DNA of 64,000 bases from NCBI RefSeq assembly GCF_018130695.1, contig NZ_JAFCJX010000020.1, forward strand, positions 62,001-126,000, read 5' to 3'. Within the stretch, counting starts at the first letter, position 1. Each line of letters begins with the position of its first letter. Below, in pieces: positions 50,736 to 58,899 of this stretch. The notes beneath the pieces are model-generated. The model was not told where the DNA came from. It worked only from the letters and a program-made list of their open reading frames with translations, and did no database searches. The position numbers and the translations under genes were made by a program. Origin of the DNA: Bradyrhizobium jicamae (lineage in GTDB: Bacteria > Pseudomonadota > Alphaproteobacteria > Rhizobiales > Xanthobacteraceae).

Positions 50736-53245
50736 TCCGCGGCGTTGCGATGCGCGGTCTGGTCGATCGGGAAGTCGCAGGTCACGGTGGTGCCCTTGCC
50801 GACGGTCGAATCGACCCGTACCCGGCCGCCATGCAGCTCGACGAAGGAGCGCACCAGCGACAGGCCAAGGCCGGCACCGCGGTGCCGGGAGCCGTGCGAA
50901 TGGCTCTCGAACCAGTTGAACACCTTGTCCTTCATCTCCGGCGGAATGCCGGGCCCCGCATCGGTCACCGCAAACACCACGCTGTGCTCGGTCCGCCGCG
51001 CGCTGATGGTCACCGTCGCATCATGCGGCGAGAAGCCGACGGCGTTGGCGAGCAGATTGTAGAGCACCTGCACAACCCGCCGCTCGTCGCCGATGAAATC
51101 ACCGATATTGGGCGAAACCTCGACCTTGAGCGCGATCCGGTCGGTGGCGAGCCGGTCCTGGATACCCTCGGCGGCGGCCTCGATCGCCTTGCCGATATTG
51201 ACCGGGCCGAGCTCGAGCTTCATCGCGCCGGCGTCGATGGTGGCGAGGTCGAGGATGTTGTTGGTCAGCGCCAGGAGCGCGTTGGTCGATTTGGTGACGT
51301 AGTCGAGATACTCGGCCTGCTTCGGCGTCAGCGGCCCGGTCGAGGGATCGCTGAGGAAATGCGCGAAGCCGATGATGGTGGTCAAGGGCGCGCGCAGCTC
51401 GTAGGAGACGTGGTGGACGAAGTCCACCTTCATCTGGTCGGCGGTCTCCAGCGCCTCGTTGCGCTCGCGCAGCGCGCGCTCGACATTCTCGGTGTCGGTG
51501 ATGTCCTGGAAGGTCAGGAGCGTCGCGCCGTCCGGCAGCGGCATGCTCTGGCAGGTCAGCACGCTGCCGTCCTTGCGTTCCAGCTTCAACGCGACCTGGG
51601 CGCGGCTCTCGAGCGCGGTGACGGATTCGCGGAGCGTCCGCCAGGTCAGCGCGTCGTCGAACAGCGGTTTGCACAGCGCTTCCACCGTCTCGATATGCGG
51701 CTCCTCGTGCAGCGCTTCCGGCGACAGCTTCCACATCCTGGCGAAGGCCGGGTTGAACAGCCGGGCGCGGCCGTTGCTGCCGAACACAGCGACCGCTTCG
51801 GCGAGATTGTCCAGCGTCTCGCGCTGCACCCGCGTCAGGCCGTCGAAGCGGCGGGCGAGGTCGAGGCTTTCGGTGACGTTGTCGAACAGATAGGTGACGC
51901 CGCCCTCGAGGTTCGGCGTGGTGACGACGCTGACGGCGCGGCCGTCAGGCAGGAACCAGGTGTAGGTCTCCGATTCGACCGCGCGATAGGCCTCATGCAG
52001 CTTGGCCTTCCAGGCGCGGAAGTCCGGCTGCTCCGGCAGCTTGCGGTTGGCGCGCAGGCGATCGAGCACGCTCGAATCATCGGGGTTGCCGTCGAGGAAC
52101 GCCTGGTCGAAGTCCCAGAGCCGCCGGTAGGATTCATTGTAGAAGGAGAGCCGGCGGTTGGCGTCGAACACCGCGACGCCCGACGACAATTGGTCGAGCG
52201 TGCGGCGGTGCGCTTCCATCATCCGCGCCATCGCGGCCTTCAGCGCGGCCGCCTCGCTGGCATCGATCGCAATCCCGGCACTGCCGCCGCCGAGCTTCAG
52301 CGCCTGCACGTCATAGATGCGGCGCTCGCCGCTGACCACGATCGGCAGCCGCGCGCTGTAGCTGGAATTGTCGTTGAGCACGCGGCTCATGTCGGTGCGC
52401 TGGTCGCTCTCGAGCAGCTCGAGATTGCGACGGATCGTATCCGCGACGCTGTTCCCCTCGGTCGCACGGACGTAGGCGGCATTGGCGTACCGCAGATTGC
52501 CTTCCGCGCTCTTGGCCCAGATCGGCCACGGCGCCGAGGCGGCGAAGTCGCGCAGCAGCTCGGTCTCTTCCTGCAGTGTCTTGTAGCGCAAATTGGATTC
52601 GGCGAGCTCGCGGCGCAGTCCGCCGAGTTCGCGAATCCGCACAATGGCTTGGCCGCCGATCGCGCGGCCCATCGCCTCGATGGCGCGGCCCGCCGAGGTC
52701 GAGAGATTGAGCAGGAAGGGCTCGCCCTTCTCGCGCAGCGCGTCGACGGCATGGTCCATCTGCAGCGCCGGCTCGGGCGGCAGCCAGGTTCCAAAGGCGA
52801 GGATGCGCTGCGGCGCGTGGATGTCCTGCGACATCAACAGCGAGATGTCGCCGGAGATCTGCGGACGGTTGTCGCCGGCGTTCCAGGAGATCAGCACCTG
52901 CGGCTCGGCGAACAGCAGCGCGCGCAACCGGTCGGACTGCGCCTGCAGGTCCGCGATCTCCGAGCGCAGCCGCATTTCGTTGCCGGTCGCGCGCAGCCGC
53001 GTCCGCATCAGCAGGATCGCGGCGACCACGGAGAAACCGACCAGCGCGAACGAGGTGGTGAGGACCGCGATTTCCTGATGATTGAGGTCGAACAGGCCGG
53101 CAAGGACATCGGTGAACGCCATGTCGGCGGCATACGCTTTGCTTGCCGGCCACAGTGCCGTGGTGGCGAGCGCAATCACGCCGTCGCGCGCCAGTGAGGT
53201 GCATGACAGCAGGGTTCGACGCATGGCCGCGACTACGCCCGACAT
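50732..53245 (-). CDS. divL: DivL-type PAS sensor kinase with tyrosine at the phospho-site
   Basis: An ~837-residue protein: one or two hydrophobic segments near the start (about 88-107 in the longer frame), a coiled stretch, at least three PAS-like domains, a HisKA dimerisation domain and an ATPase domain (NLLANAVGFSP, DAGPGIP, RGAGLGLSLVRSFVELHGG). In the H box the usual S-H-E-L-R reads SYELRAPLTTIIGF, so the phosphorylated His is Tyr, as in Caulobacter DivL, which works as a regulator of the CckA-CtrA cell-cycle relay. A start at 53326 (27 codons longer) is possible. Coupled to tsaE-amgK by overlap. Confidence 0.85.
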   Translation of the reverse strand: MSGVVAAMRRTLLSCTSLARDGVIALATTALWPASKAYAADMAFTDVLAGLFDLNHQEIAVLTTSFALVGFSVVAAILLMRTRLRATGNEMRLRSEIADLQAQSDRLRALLFAEPQVLISWNAGDNRPQISGDISLLMSQDIHAPQRILAFGTWLPPEPALQMDHAVDALREKGEPFLLNLSTSAGRAIEAMGRAIGGQAIVRIRELGGLRRELAESNLRYKTLQEETELLRDFAASAPWPIWAKSAEGNLRYANAAYVRATEGNSVADTIRRNLELLESDQRTDMSRVLNDNSSYSARLPIVVSGERRIYDVQALKLGGGSAGIAIDASEAAALKAAMARMMEAHRRTLDQLSSGVAVFDANRRLSFYNESYRRLWDFDQAFLDGNPDDSSVLDRLRANRKLPEQPDFRAWKAKLHEAYRAVESETYTWFLPDGRAVSVVTTPNLEGGVTYLFDNVTESLDLARRFDGLTRVQRETLDNLAEAVAVFGSNGRARLFNPAFARMWKLSPEALHEEPHIETVEALCKPLFDDALTWRTLRESVTALESRAQVALKLERKDGSVLTCQSMPLPDGATLLTFQDITDTENVERALRERNEALETADQMKVDFVHHVSYELRAPLTTIIGFAHFLSDPSTGPLTPKQAEYLDYVTKSTNALLALTNNILDLATIDAGAMKLELGPVNIGKAIEAAAEGIQDRLATDRIALKVEVSPNIGDFIGDERRVVQVLYNLLANAVGFSPHDATVTISARRTEHSVVFAVTDAGPGIPPEMKDKVFNWFESHSHGSRHRGAGLGLSLVRSFVELHGGRVRVDSTVGKGTTVTCDFPIDQTAHRNAAE

Positions 53246-53492
53246 TATTTGCCCCAGAACGCACAACTTCAGCGCACGATCCGCAGAGAGGGAAGACCGG
53301 CTTTCCGGAAAATCATGCTCGACCAAGAGGATACGGCATGACGATAAACTCGATGCGCCGCCACGCCTGCCCGGCGAAGACCCCCCGCCGTGCTCGAATC
53401 AAAGCAGAATAGTCCCAAGGTGACTCAGGGGGTAAGAGTCCAGATCGTGAACGCGAAATCGGTTGTGAAAAAATGCGGTGACGACGTGCGCG

Positions 53493-53527
53493 ATCGCGCA
53501 AATTTTCCCGTAATTGCGCGGGAATTT
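53493..53527 (-). terminator. hairpin after dut (putative terminator)
   Basis: On the minus strand TTCCCG-CGCAATTA-CGGGAA followed by AATTT, starting a few bases after the dut stop. AT-rich flanks extend the symmetry weakly. Confidence 0.5.
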
Positions 53528-53531
53528 TTCG

Positions 53532-53990
53532 TTAGCGACCGGTCGAGCCGAAGCCGCCGCTGCCGCGATCGGTCGTGGACAGCGCGTCGACCGGAACCAG
53601 CTCGGCGCGCGTGACCGGCGCGATCACCATCTGCGCGATGCGTTCGCCGCGGCGGATCGAGAACGCGTCCTGGCCGTGATTGATCAGGATCACGTTGATC
53701 TCGCCGCGATAGTCGGCGTCGATCGTGCCCGGCGAGTTCAGCACCGTGATGCCGTGTTTGGCGGCGAGGCCGGAGCGCGGCCGCACCTGCGCCTCGTAGC
53801 CCGGAGGCAGCGCGATGGTCAGCCCGGTCGGAACCATCTCGTAGCGTCCGGGCAGCAGGATCAGCGGCGCCGAGCGCGGCACGGCCGCCAGCAGATCGAG
53901 ACCGGCCGCGTCGGCTGTCTGGTAGGCCGGCAGCAAGAGATCAGCGCCATGCGGCAGCTGGCGGATTTCGACCTTGATCGGCGCGCTCAC
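53532..53990 (-). CDS. dut: dUTP diphosphatase
   Basis: A 152-residue trimeric dUTPase with the five family motifs in order: AGLDLLA, RSGLA, GTIDADYRGEINV (contains the catalytic Asp), RGERIAQMVIAP and RGSGGFGSTG. It hydrolyses dUTP, keeping uracil out of DNA and feeding dTMP synthesis. The start overlaps the coaBC stop (ATGA, 53987-53990), a linkage found widely. Confidence 0.96.
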   Translation of the reverse strand: MSAPIKVEIRQLPHGADLLLPAYQTADAAGLDLLAAVPRSAPLILLPGRYEMVPTGLTIALPPGYEAQVRPRSGLAAKHGITVLNSPGTIDADYRGEINVILINHGQDAFSIRRGERIAQMVIAPVTRAELVPVDALSTTDRGSGGFGSTGR

Positions 53991-55411
53991 GACGACGTCT
54001 CCACGGCTTTGGCGATTCGCGACACCAATGCGGTCGCGACCTCTTCCTTGGACATCACGGGCCAGGAATCAACCTCGATGTCCGCGCCGTTCCGCGTCAG
54101 CAGATGAATCGTGTTGCGGTCGCCGCCCATCACGCCTGATGCCGGCGAGACGTCATTGGCGACGATCCAGTCGCAGCCCTTGCGCGCGATCTTGGCCTTG
54201 GCGTTGTCGATCAGATGCTCGGTCTCGGCGGCGAATCCGATCACCAGCGGCGGACGCTTCTCTGTCAGCTTCGAGATCGTGGCGAGGATGTCGGGGTTTT
54301 CGACCAACTGAAGCGGCGGCATGCCGGCGCCTGTCTTCTTCAGCTTCTGCGCGCCCTCACTCGCGACACGCCAGTCGGCGACTGCGGCGGCGAAGATCGC
54401 GATGTCGGCGGGCAGCGCGGCCTCGACCCGATGCAGCATGTCGCGCGCCGATTCGACGCGCATCACGGTCACACCGGGCGGATCGCGCAAGTCCACCGGA
54501 CCGGAGACCAGCACGACCTCGGCGCCGGCGGCCTGGGCTGCGGCGGCGATGGCAAACCCCTGTTTGCCGGAGGATCGGTTGGCGATGTAGCGCACGGGAT
54601 CGATCGCCTCATGCGTCGGACCCGCCGTGATGAGCACGCGTTTTCCGGCGAGCGGGCGCGGCTGCGGCGGGCGCAGCATGTGGTCGGCGGCGGCCGCGAT
54701 CTCGACCGCCTCGGCCATCCGCCCGACGCCGGCCTCACCGGCTTCCGCCATCTCGCCGGCGTTGGGGCCGACGGTGTGGACGCCGTCGCGGCGGAGCTGC
54801 AGCACATTGCGGCGGGTCGCCGGGTTGTTCCACATCAGCGGATTCATCGCCGGCGCCAGCAGGATCGGCCTGTTGGCGGCGAGCAGGATCGCGCTGGCGA
54901 GATCGTCGGCATGGCCTTGCGCCATCTTGGCCATCAAATCGGCGGTCGCCGGCGCCACCACGATCAGGTCGCATTCGCGGGCGAGCCGGATATGGCCGGC
55001 GTCGAACTCGCTCTCGGCGTCGAACAGGTCAGTGTAGACCCGCTCATGCGACAGCGCGCTGGCGGCGAGTGGCGTCACGAATTGCTGGGCGGCCTTGGTC
55101 AGCACGCAGCGGACGCCGATCCGCCGCTCCTTCAGCCGCCGGATCAGGTCCAGCGCCTTGTAGGCTGCGATCCCACCGCCGATGATCAGGGTCACCTGCG
55201 GCTCTCCAGCGCTGCCGGCGCGCTGCGGGGCGGGGGCCAGGCTCTCGGTCAGGTCGGCCAGTGGCGTTTCCACGGGCTCGCCGCGGCCCTCGGCGAGGTC
55301 ACGGAGGATGACCCGGATCTCTTCTTCCACGGAGCGCCCGTTCCTGGCGGAGCGCAGCCGGAGATAGGCCTTGAGCGTCTCGTCGAGCTTGCGGATGGTC
55401 AGGCTGGCCAT
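53987..55411 (-). CDS. coaBC: CoaBC (PPC synthetase/decarboxylase) with an N-terminal FitA-like ribbon-helix-helix domain
   Basis: A 474-residue fusion. Residues 1-42 (ASLTIRKLDETLKAYLRLRS, then ARNGRSVEEEIRVILRDLA) match FitA/VapB-type DNA-binding antitoxins; normal CoaBC begins about where residue 72 lies. CoaC follows: GGGIAAYKALDL, His140 (HIRLARECDLIVVAPATADL), PAMNPLMW (187-194). CoaB has ITAGPTHEAIDPVRYIANRS and SSGKQG. The two enzymes make 4'-phosphopantetheine from 4'-phosphopantothenate and cysteine. The Cys used by E. coli in ACGDIGPGRM appears as Ala224 here (EAGEAGVGRM). A 29-bp palindrome just upstream could be its own operator. Confidence 0.9.
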   Translation of the reverse strand: MASLTIRKLDETLKAYLRLRSARNGRSVEEEIRVILRDLAEGRGEPVETPLADLTESLAPAPQRAGSAGEPQVTLIIGGGIAAYKALDLIRRLKERRIGVRCVLTKAAQQFVTPLAASALSHERVYTDLFDAESEFDAGHIRLARECDLIVVAPATADLMAKMAQGHADDLASAILLAANRPILLAPAMNPLMWNNPATRRNVLQLRRDGVHTVGPNAGEMAEAGEAGVGRMAEAVEIAAAADHMLRPPQPRPLAGKRVLITAGPTHEAIDPVRYIANRSSGKQGFAIAAAAQAAGAEVVLVSGPVDLRDPPGVTVMRVESARDMLHRVEAALPADIAIFAAAVADWRVASEGAQKLKKTGAGMPPLQLVENPDILATISKLTEKRPPLVIGFAAETEHLIDNAKAKIARKGCDWIVANDVSPASGVMGGDRNTIHLLTRNGADIEVDSWPVMSKEEVATALVSRIAKAVETSS

Positions 55412-55425
55412 GGGGCGGGCCTCCG

Positions 55426-55454
55426 ATGATGTGATAGCGATGCTATCACATCAT
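55426..55454 (-). promoter_or_regulatory. perfect 13+13 bp palindrome before coaBC (candidate FitA-type operator)
   Basis: ATGATGTGATAGC - GAT - GCTATCACATCAT, a perfect inverted repeat with a 3-bp centre, 14 bp before the coaBC ATG and 13 bp after the ubiB stop codon. The half sites TGATAGC/GCTATCA resemble the FitA half sites of Neisseria as I remember them. Confidence 0.8.
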
Positions 55455-55467
55455 GCATGCATTGCAA

Positions 55468-57042
55468 TCATAACTGCTTGATCGCGACCAGGATGGCGAT
55501 GAAGGTGGCCGCGATGATCCAGAGCGCAACCGTCCGCCAGCGGTTCCGGCGGCCCTCGGAGCGGCCCATCGCAGCGATGGTCTCGGGCGACAGGGTGACG
55601 CCCTCCCGGCTCATCTTCTCCAGATTTTCCAGCACCGCCACGGCCCGCGAAGCTATCGCCGGCAGGCCGGCCAGCACCCGGCCGAGCTCGCCGGCTCCGG
55701 TCATCGCGCCCTGGATGCGGCCGAGGGGCCCAAGATTTTCCGTGATCCACTCGCGCACCACGGGGTCGGCGATCTTCCAGATGTCGAGCTTGGGGTCGAA
55801 GCCGCGGGCCACGCCCTCGACCACCACCATGGTCTTCTGCAGCAGGATCAGTTCGGGCCGCGTCTGCATGTCGAACAGGCCGGTGACCTCGAGCAACAGG
55901 GTCAGCAGCTTCGCCATCGAGATTTCTTCGGCGGTACGATTGTGGATCGGCTCGCCGATCGCGCGGATCGCTTGCGCAAAATTCTCCACCGAATGGTGCC
56001 CCGGCACATAGCCGGCCTCGAAATGCACCTCGGCGACGCGGCGATAGTCGCGCGTGATGAAGCCGAGCAGAATCTCGGCGAGGAAGCGGCGCTCCTTCAG
56101 TCCGAGCCGTCCCATGATGCCGAAATCCACGGCGACGAGCCGGCCGGAATCGTCGAGGAACAGGTTTCCGGGATGCATGTCGGCGTGGAAGAAGCCGTCG
56201 CGCAGCGCGTGGCGCAGAAAGCTCTGGATCACCTTGCGGCCGAGATCGGGCAGGTCGACATGGGTCTCGGCGAGGCGCGCATGATCGTTCAACGCGATGC
56301 CGTCGATCCACTCCATCGTCAGCACGTTGTGCGTGGTGCGGTCCCAATCGACCTCGGGCACGCGGAAGTCCGGATCGTCTCGGGTGTTCTCCGCCATCTC
56401 CGAGAGCGCGGCGGCTTCGAGGCGGAGATCCATCTCCATCGCGACCGAGCGCGACATGGTGTTGATGACCTCGATCAGCCTCAAGCGGCGCGCTTCGGCG
56501 GAATGCGCCTCGGCATTATGCGCGACGAAGAAGAAATCGCTGAGGTCGCGGCGGAAGCGCGAGGCGACGTTGGGGCGCAGCACCTTCACCGCGACCTGCC
56601 GTTTCACGCCGTCGCGCATCACCTCGCCGCGATGCACCTGCGCGATCGAGGCGGCGGCGACCGGCGGGCCGAGGCTGACAAAGGCCTGCGACACCGGGCG
56701 CTCCAGCGCCTGCGCGATCACGTTCTCGGCTTCGGTCTGCGAGAACGGCGGCAGCCGGTCCTGCAAGCTTTCGAGGTCGCGCGCCATCGCGACGCCGACG
56801 ACGTCGGGCCGGGTGGCGAGGAACTGGCCGAGCTTGAGATAAGCCGGTCCGAGCCGGGTCAGCGCCGTCGTCAGCCGCGCACCTGATTTGGCGCCGCGCC
56901 GCTCGACAAGGCGTGCGAGCTTCAACGCAAGCTGTCCCGGCGGCGGCACCAGCGCGGGATCGACGACGCCGAACACGCCCTCGCGCGCAAACACGAAACC
57001 GGCGCGGGCGAGGCGCGAAATGTGGGTCAGTGCAGAGATCAC
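55468..57042 (-). CDS. ubiB: ubiquinone biosynthesis protein UbiB (atypical kinase family)
   Basis: A 524-residue UbiB/ABC1-ADCK protein. The KxGQ motif is YLKLGQFLATRPDV, the Ala-rich loop PPVAAASIAQVHRG, the catalytic loop HADMHPGNLFLD and the metal site VDFGIMGRLG. A membrane segment (WRTVALWIIAATFIAILVA) ends the protein. It supports coenzyme Q synthesis, probably by ATP-driven lipid extraction. The GTG at 57042 is chosen since it overlaps the ubiE stop (GTGA, 57039-57042); the longer frame lies within ubiE. Confidence 0.94.
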   Translation of the reverse strand: MISALTHISRLARAGFVFAREGVFGVVDPALVPPPGQLALKLARLVERRGAKSGARLTTALTRLGPAYLKLGQFLATRPDVVGVAMARDLESLQDRLPPFSQTEAENVIAQALERPVSQAFVSLGPPVAAASIAQVHRGEVMRDGVKRQVAVKVLRPNVASRFRRDLSDFFFVAHNAEAHSAEARRLRLIEVINTMSRSVAMEMDLRLEAAALSEMAENTRDDPDFRVPEVDWDRTTHNVLTMEWIDGIALNDHARLAETHVDLPDLGRKVIQSFLRHALRDGFFHADMHPGNLFLDDSGRLVAVDFGIMGRLGLKERRFLAEILLGFITRDYRRVAEVHFEAGYVPGHHSVENFAQAIRAIGEPIHNRTAEEISMAKLLTLLLEVTGLFDMQTRPELILLQKTMVVVEGVARGFDPKLDIWKIADPVVREWITENLGPLGRIQGAMTGAGELGRVLAGLPAIASRAVAVLENLEKMSREGVTLSPETIAAMGRSEGRRNRWRTVALWIIAATFIAILVAIKQL

Positions 57043-57803
57043 AAACGCCAGCCCGAATGCAGCGCTACGATGCCGCCGGAGAGGCTCTGCCACTTGACGC
57101 GGGAGAAGCCGGCGGCGCTGATCATCTCGGCGAAGGCGTTCGGCCGCGGAAACTTGCGGATCGACTCGACGAGATATTGATAGGACTCGGCATCTCCCGT
57201 GATGGCGCGGCCGAGCGGCGGGATCACCTTGAACGAGAACAGATCGTAGATCCGGTCGAGGCCGGGCACGTCGACGGTGGAGAATTCCAGGCACAGGAAA
57301 CGGCTGCCGGGGCGCAGCACGCGATAGGCCTCGCGCAGCGCGGCGTCGATCCGCGGCACGTTGCGGATGCCGAACGCGATCGTGTAGGCGTCGTACGAAC
57401 GATCCGCGAAGGGGAGTTCCTCCGCATTGCCCTCGACGAACGTGACCTGGTCATCGAGATGGCGCTTGGCGGCGCGCTCGCGGCCGACCGCGAGCATGTC
57501 GGAATTGATGTCGCAGACGGTGGCGCGGAAGCCCGCGCCCGCGGCCTTCGCCGCACGGAAGGAGATGTCACCGGTACCGCCGGCGACGTCGAGCAACGCA
57601 AACGGCGTATCGCGCTTCGGCGGATCGAGCGCCGTGATCATGATGTCCTTCCAGATCCGGTGCAGGCCGCCGGACATCAGGTCGTTCATCAGGTCATAGC
57701 GCGATGCCACGCTGTGAAACACATCGTTCACCAGCGTCTGCTTGTCGCCCAGGGGCACGTCCCTGAAGCCGAAATGGGTGGTTTGATCCGGCCGATCCAT
57801 CAA
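57039..57803 (-). CDS. ubiE: demethylmenaquinone/2-polyprenyl-methoxybenzoquinol C-methyltransferase
   Basis: A 254-residue SAM methyltransferase. LLDVAGGTGDISFR is the SAM site, YDLMNDLMSGGLHRIWK the first UbiE signature, and AFGIRNVPRIDAALREAYRVLRPGSRFLCLEFS the second. It adds the C-2 methyl group during ubiquinone synthesis. Two adjacent Met codons can start it (57803 or 57800). It is divergent from mutM, and a family-B repeat lies in between. Confidence 0.96.
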   Translation of the reverse strand: MMDRPDQTTHFGFRDVPLGDKQTLVNDVFHSVASRYDLMNDLMSGGLHRIWKDIMITALDPPKRDTPFALLDVAGGTGDISFRAAKAAGAGFRATVCDINSDMLAVGRERAAKRHLDDQVTFVEGNAEELPFADRSYDAYTIAFGIRNVPRIDAALREAYRVLRPGSRFLCLEFSTVDVPGLDRIYDLFSFKVIPPLGRAITGDAESYQYLVESIRKFPRPNAFAEMISAAGFSRVKWQSLSGGIVALHSGWRL

Positions 57804-57827
57804 CTTTTAACTCTTGCCCTTTTTGGT

Positions 57828-57873
57828 CGCGTTTTCTTCACGCGAACCGGTGCCCACTTCGCTGGAAAACGCT
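57828..57873. repeat. dispersed palindromic repeat, family B (inverted copy)
   Basis: CGCGTTTTCTTCACGCGAACCG ... CCACTTCGCTGGAAAACGCT, the reverse complement of copies at 37201-37252 and 49152-49203. It lies between divergent ubiE and mutM, where it may overlap promoter elements. Confidence 0.85.
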
Positions 57874-57944
57874 CCAGGCCAAACCATAGCGCGGCGGCCG
57901 CAATGGCGCTATCACGTCACCTTCAAAAGGTGAATGCCAAACCT

Positions 57945-58826
57945 ATGCCGGAATTACCCGAAGTCGAGACCGTCCGCCGCGGCCTGCAACCGGCCATGGA
58001 AGGGGCAAAGATCGTCAAGGCCGAAGCTCGCCGAAAAGATCTGCGGTTTCCCTTTCAAAAAGACTTTATCGCCCGGCTCGAGGGCCAGACCGTCACCGGG
58101 CTCGGCCGCCGCGCCAAATATCTGATGGCGGACCTCACCTCCGGTGACGTGCTGCTGATGCATCTGGGCATGTCCGGCTCGTTCCGCGTGCTGAAGGGCG
58201 ACGGCAAGTCGACGCCGGGCGAATTCCATTATCCGCGCAGCGAGGATCGCGCGCATGACCATGTGGTGTTTCACATGTCGTCGGGCTCAGCCGTCATCTT
58301 CAACGACCCGCGCCGCTTCGGCTACATGAAGATCATTGCGCGCAACGCGCTGGATGAAGAACCGCTTCTGAAGGATCTCGGCCCCGAGCCGCTCGGCAAC
58401 GAGTTCGATGCGACGATGCTGGCACGCGCCTGTCACAACAAGAAGACCAGCCTGAAGGCTGCGCTGCTCGACCAGCGCGTCGTCGCGGGCCTCGGCAACA
58501 TCTATGTCTGCGAGGCGCTGTTTCGCGCGCATCTCTCACCGCGTCGATTGGCCGCGACGCTCGCGACCAAGAAGGCCGAGCCGACCGATCATGCGAAGCG
58601 CTTGGTCGAAGCGATCCACGCCGTGCTCAACGCCGCGATCAAGGCCGGTGGCTCCTCGATCTCGGATCATCGGCTGACCACGGGCGAGATGGGCTATTTC
58701 CAGCACTCGTTCCAGGTCTACGATCGCGAGGGCGAGACATGCCGCACGCCGCGCTGCGGCGGCATCGTCAAGCGCTTCACCCAGAACGGCCGTTCAACGT
58801 TCTGGTGTCCGAAGTGCCAGAAGTAG
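57945..58826 (+). CDS. mutM: formamidopyrimidine-DNA glycosylase
   Basis: A 293-residue Fpg. The N-terminal PELPEVETVRRGL gives the catalytic Pro and Glu after Met removal; the GRRAKYLMADL segment holds the conserved Lys. HLGMSGSFRV, LDQRVVAGLGNIYVCEAL (H2TH) and the final zinc finger CRTPRCGGIVKRFTQNGRST followed by FWCPKCQK complete it. It excises 8-oxoguanine and ring-opened purines. The ATG at 57945 is fixed by the need for Pro as residue 2. A much longer upstream frame is antisense to ubiE/ubiB. Confidence 0.97.
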   Translation: MPELPEVETVRRGLQPAMEGAKIVKAEARRKDLRFPFQKDFIARLEGQTVTGLGRRAKYLMADLTSGDVLLMHLGMSGSFRVLKGDGKSTPGEFHYPRSEDRAHDHVVFHMSSGSAVIFNDPRRFGYMKIIARNALDEEPLLKDLGPEPLGNEFDATMLARACHNKKTSLKAALLDQRVVAGLGNIYVCEALFRAHLSPRRLAATLATKKAEPTDHAKRLVEAIHAVLNAAIKAGGSSISDHRLTTGEMGYFQHSFQVYDREGETCRTPRCGGIVKRFTQNGRSTFWCPKCQK

Positions 58827-58899
58827 CGCGATGGATACGCCGGCACCGACCGGCATCGCGGATGTCTTGGCGGACTGGTGGCGTCTCGTTGAGATAGGT

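Noticed and set aside
50732..53245. Ordinary autophosphorylating histidine kinase
   Set aside because: The phospho-His position of the H box is Tyr (SYELR); the two His just before it are not at the family position.
56913..57944. Longer N-terminus for mutM
   Set aside because: Antisense to ubiE and ubiB; Fpg must begin M-P-E-L-P-E to have its catalytic proline.
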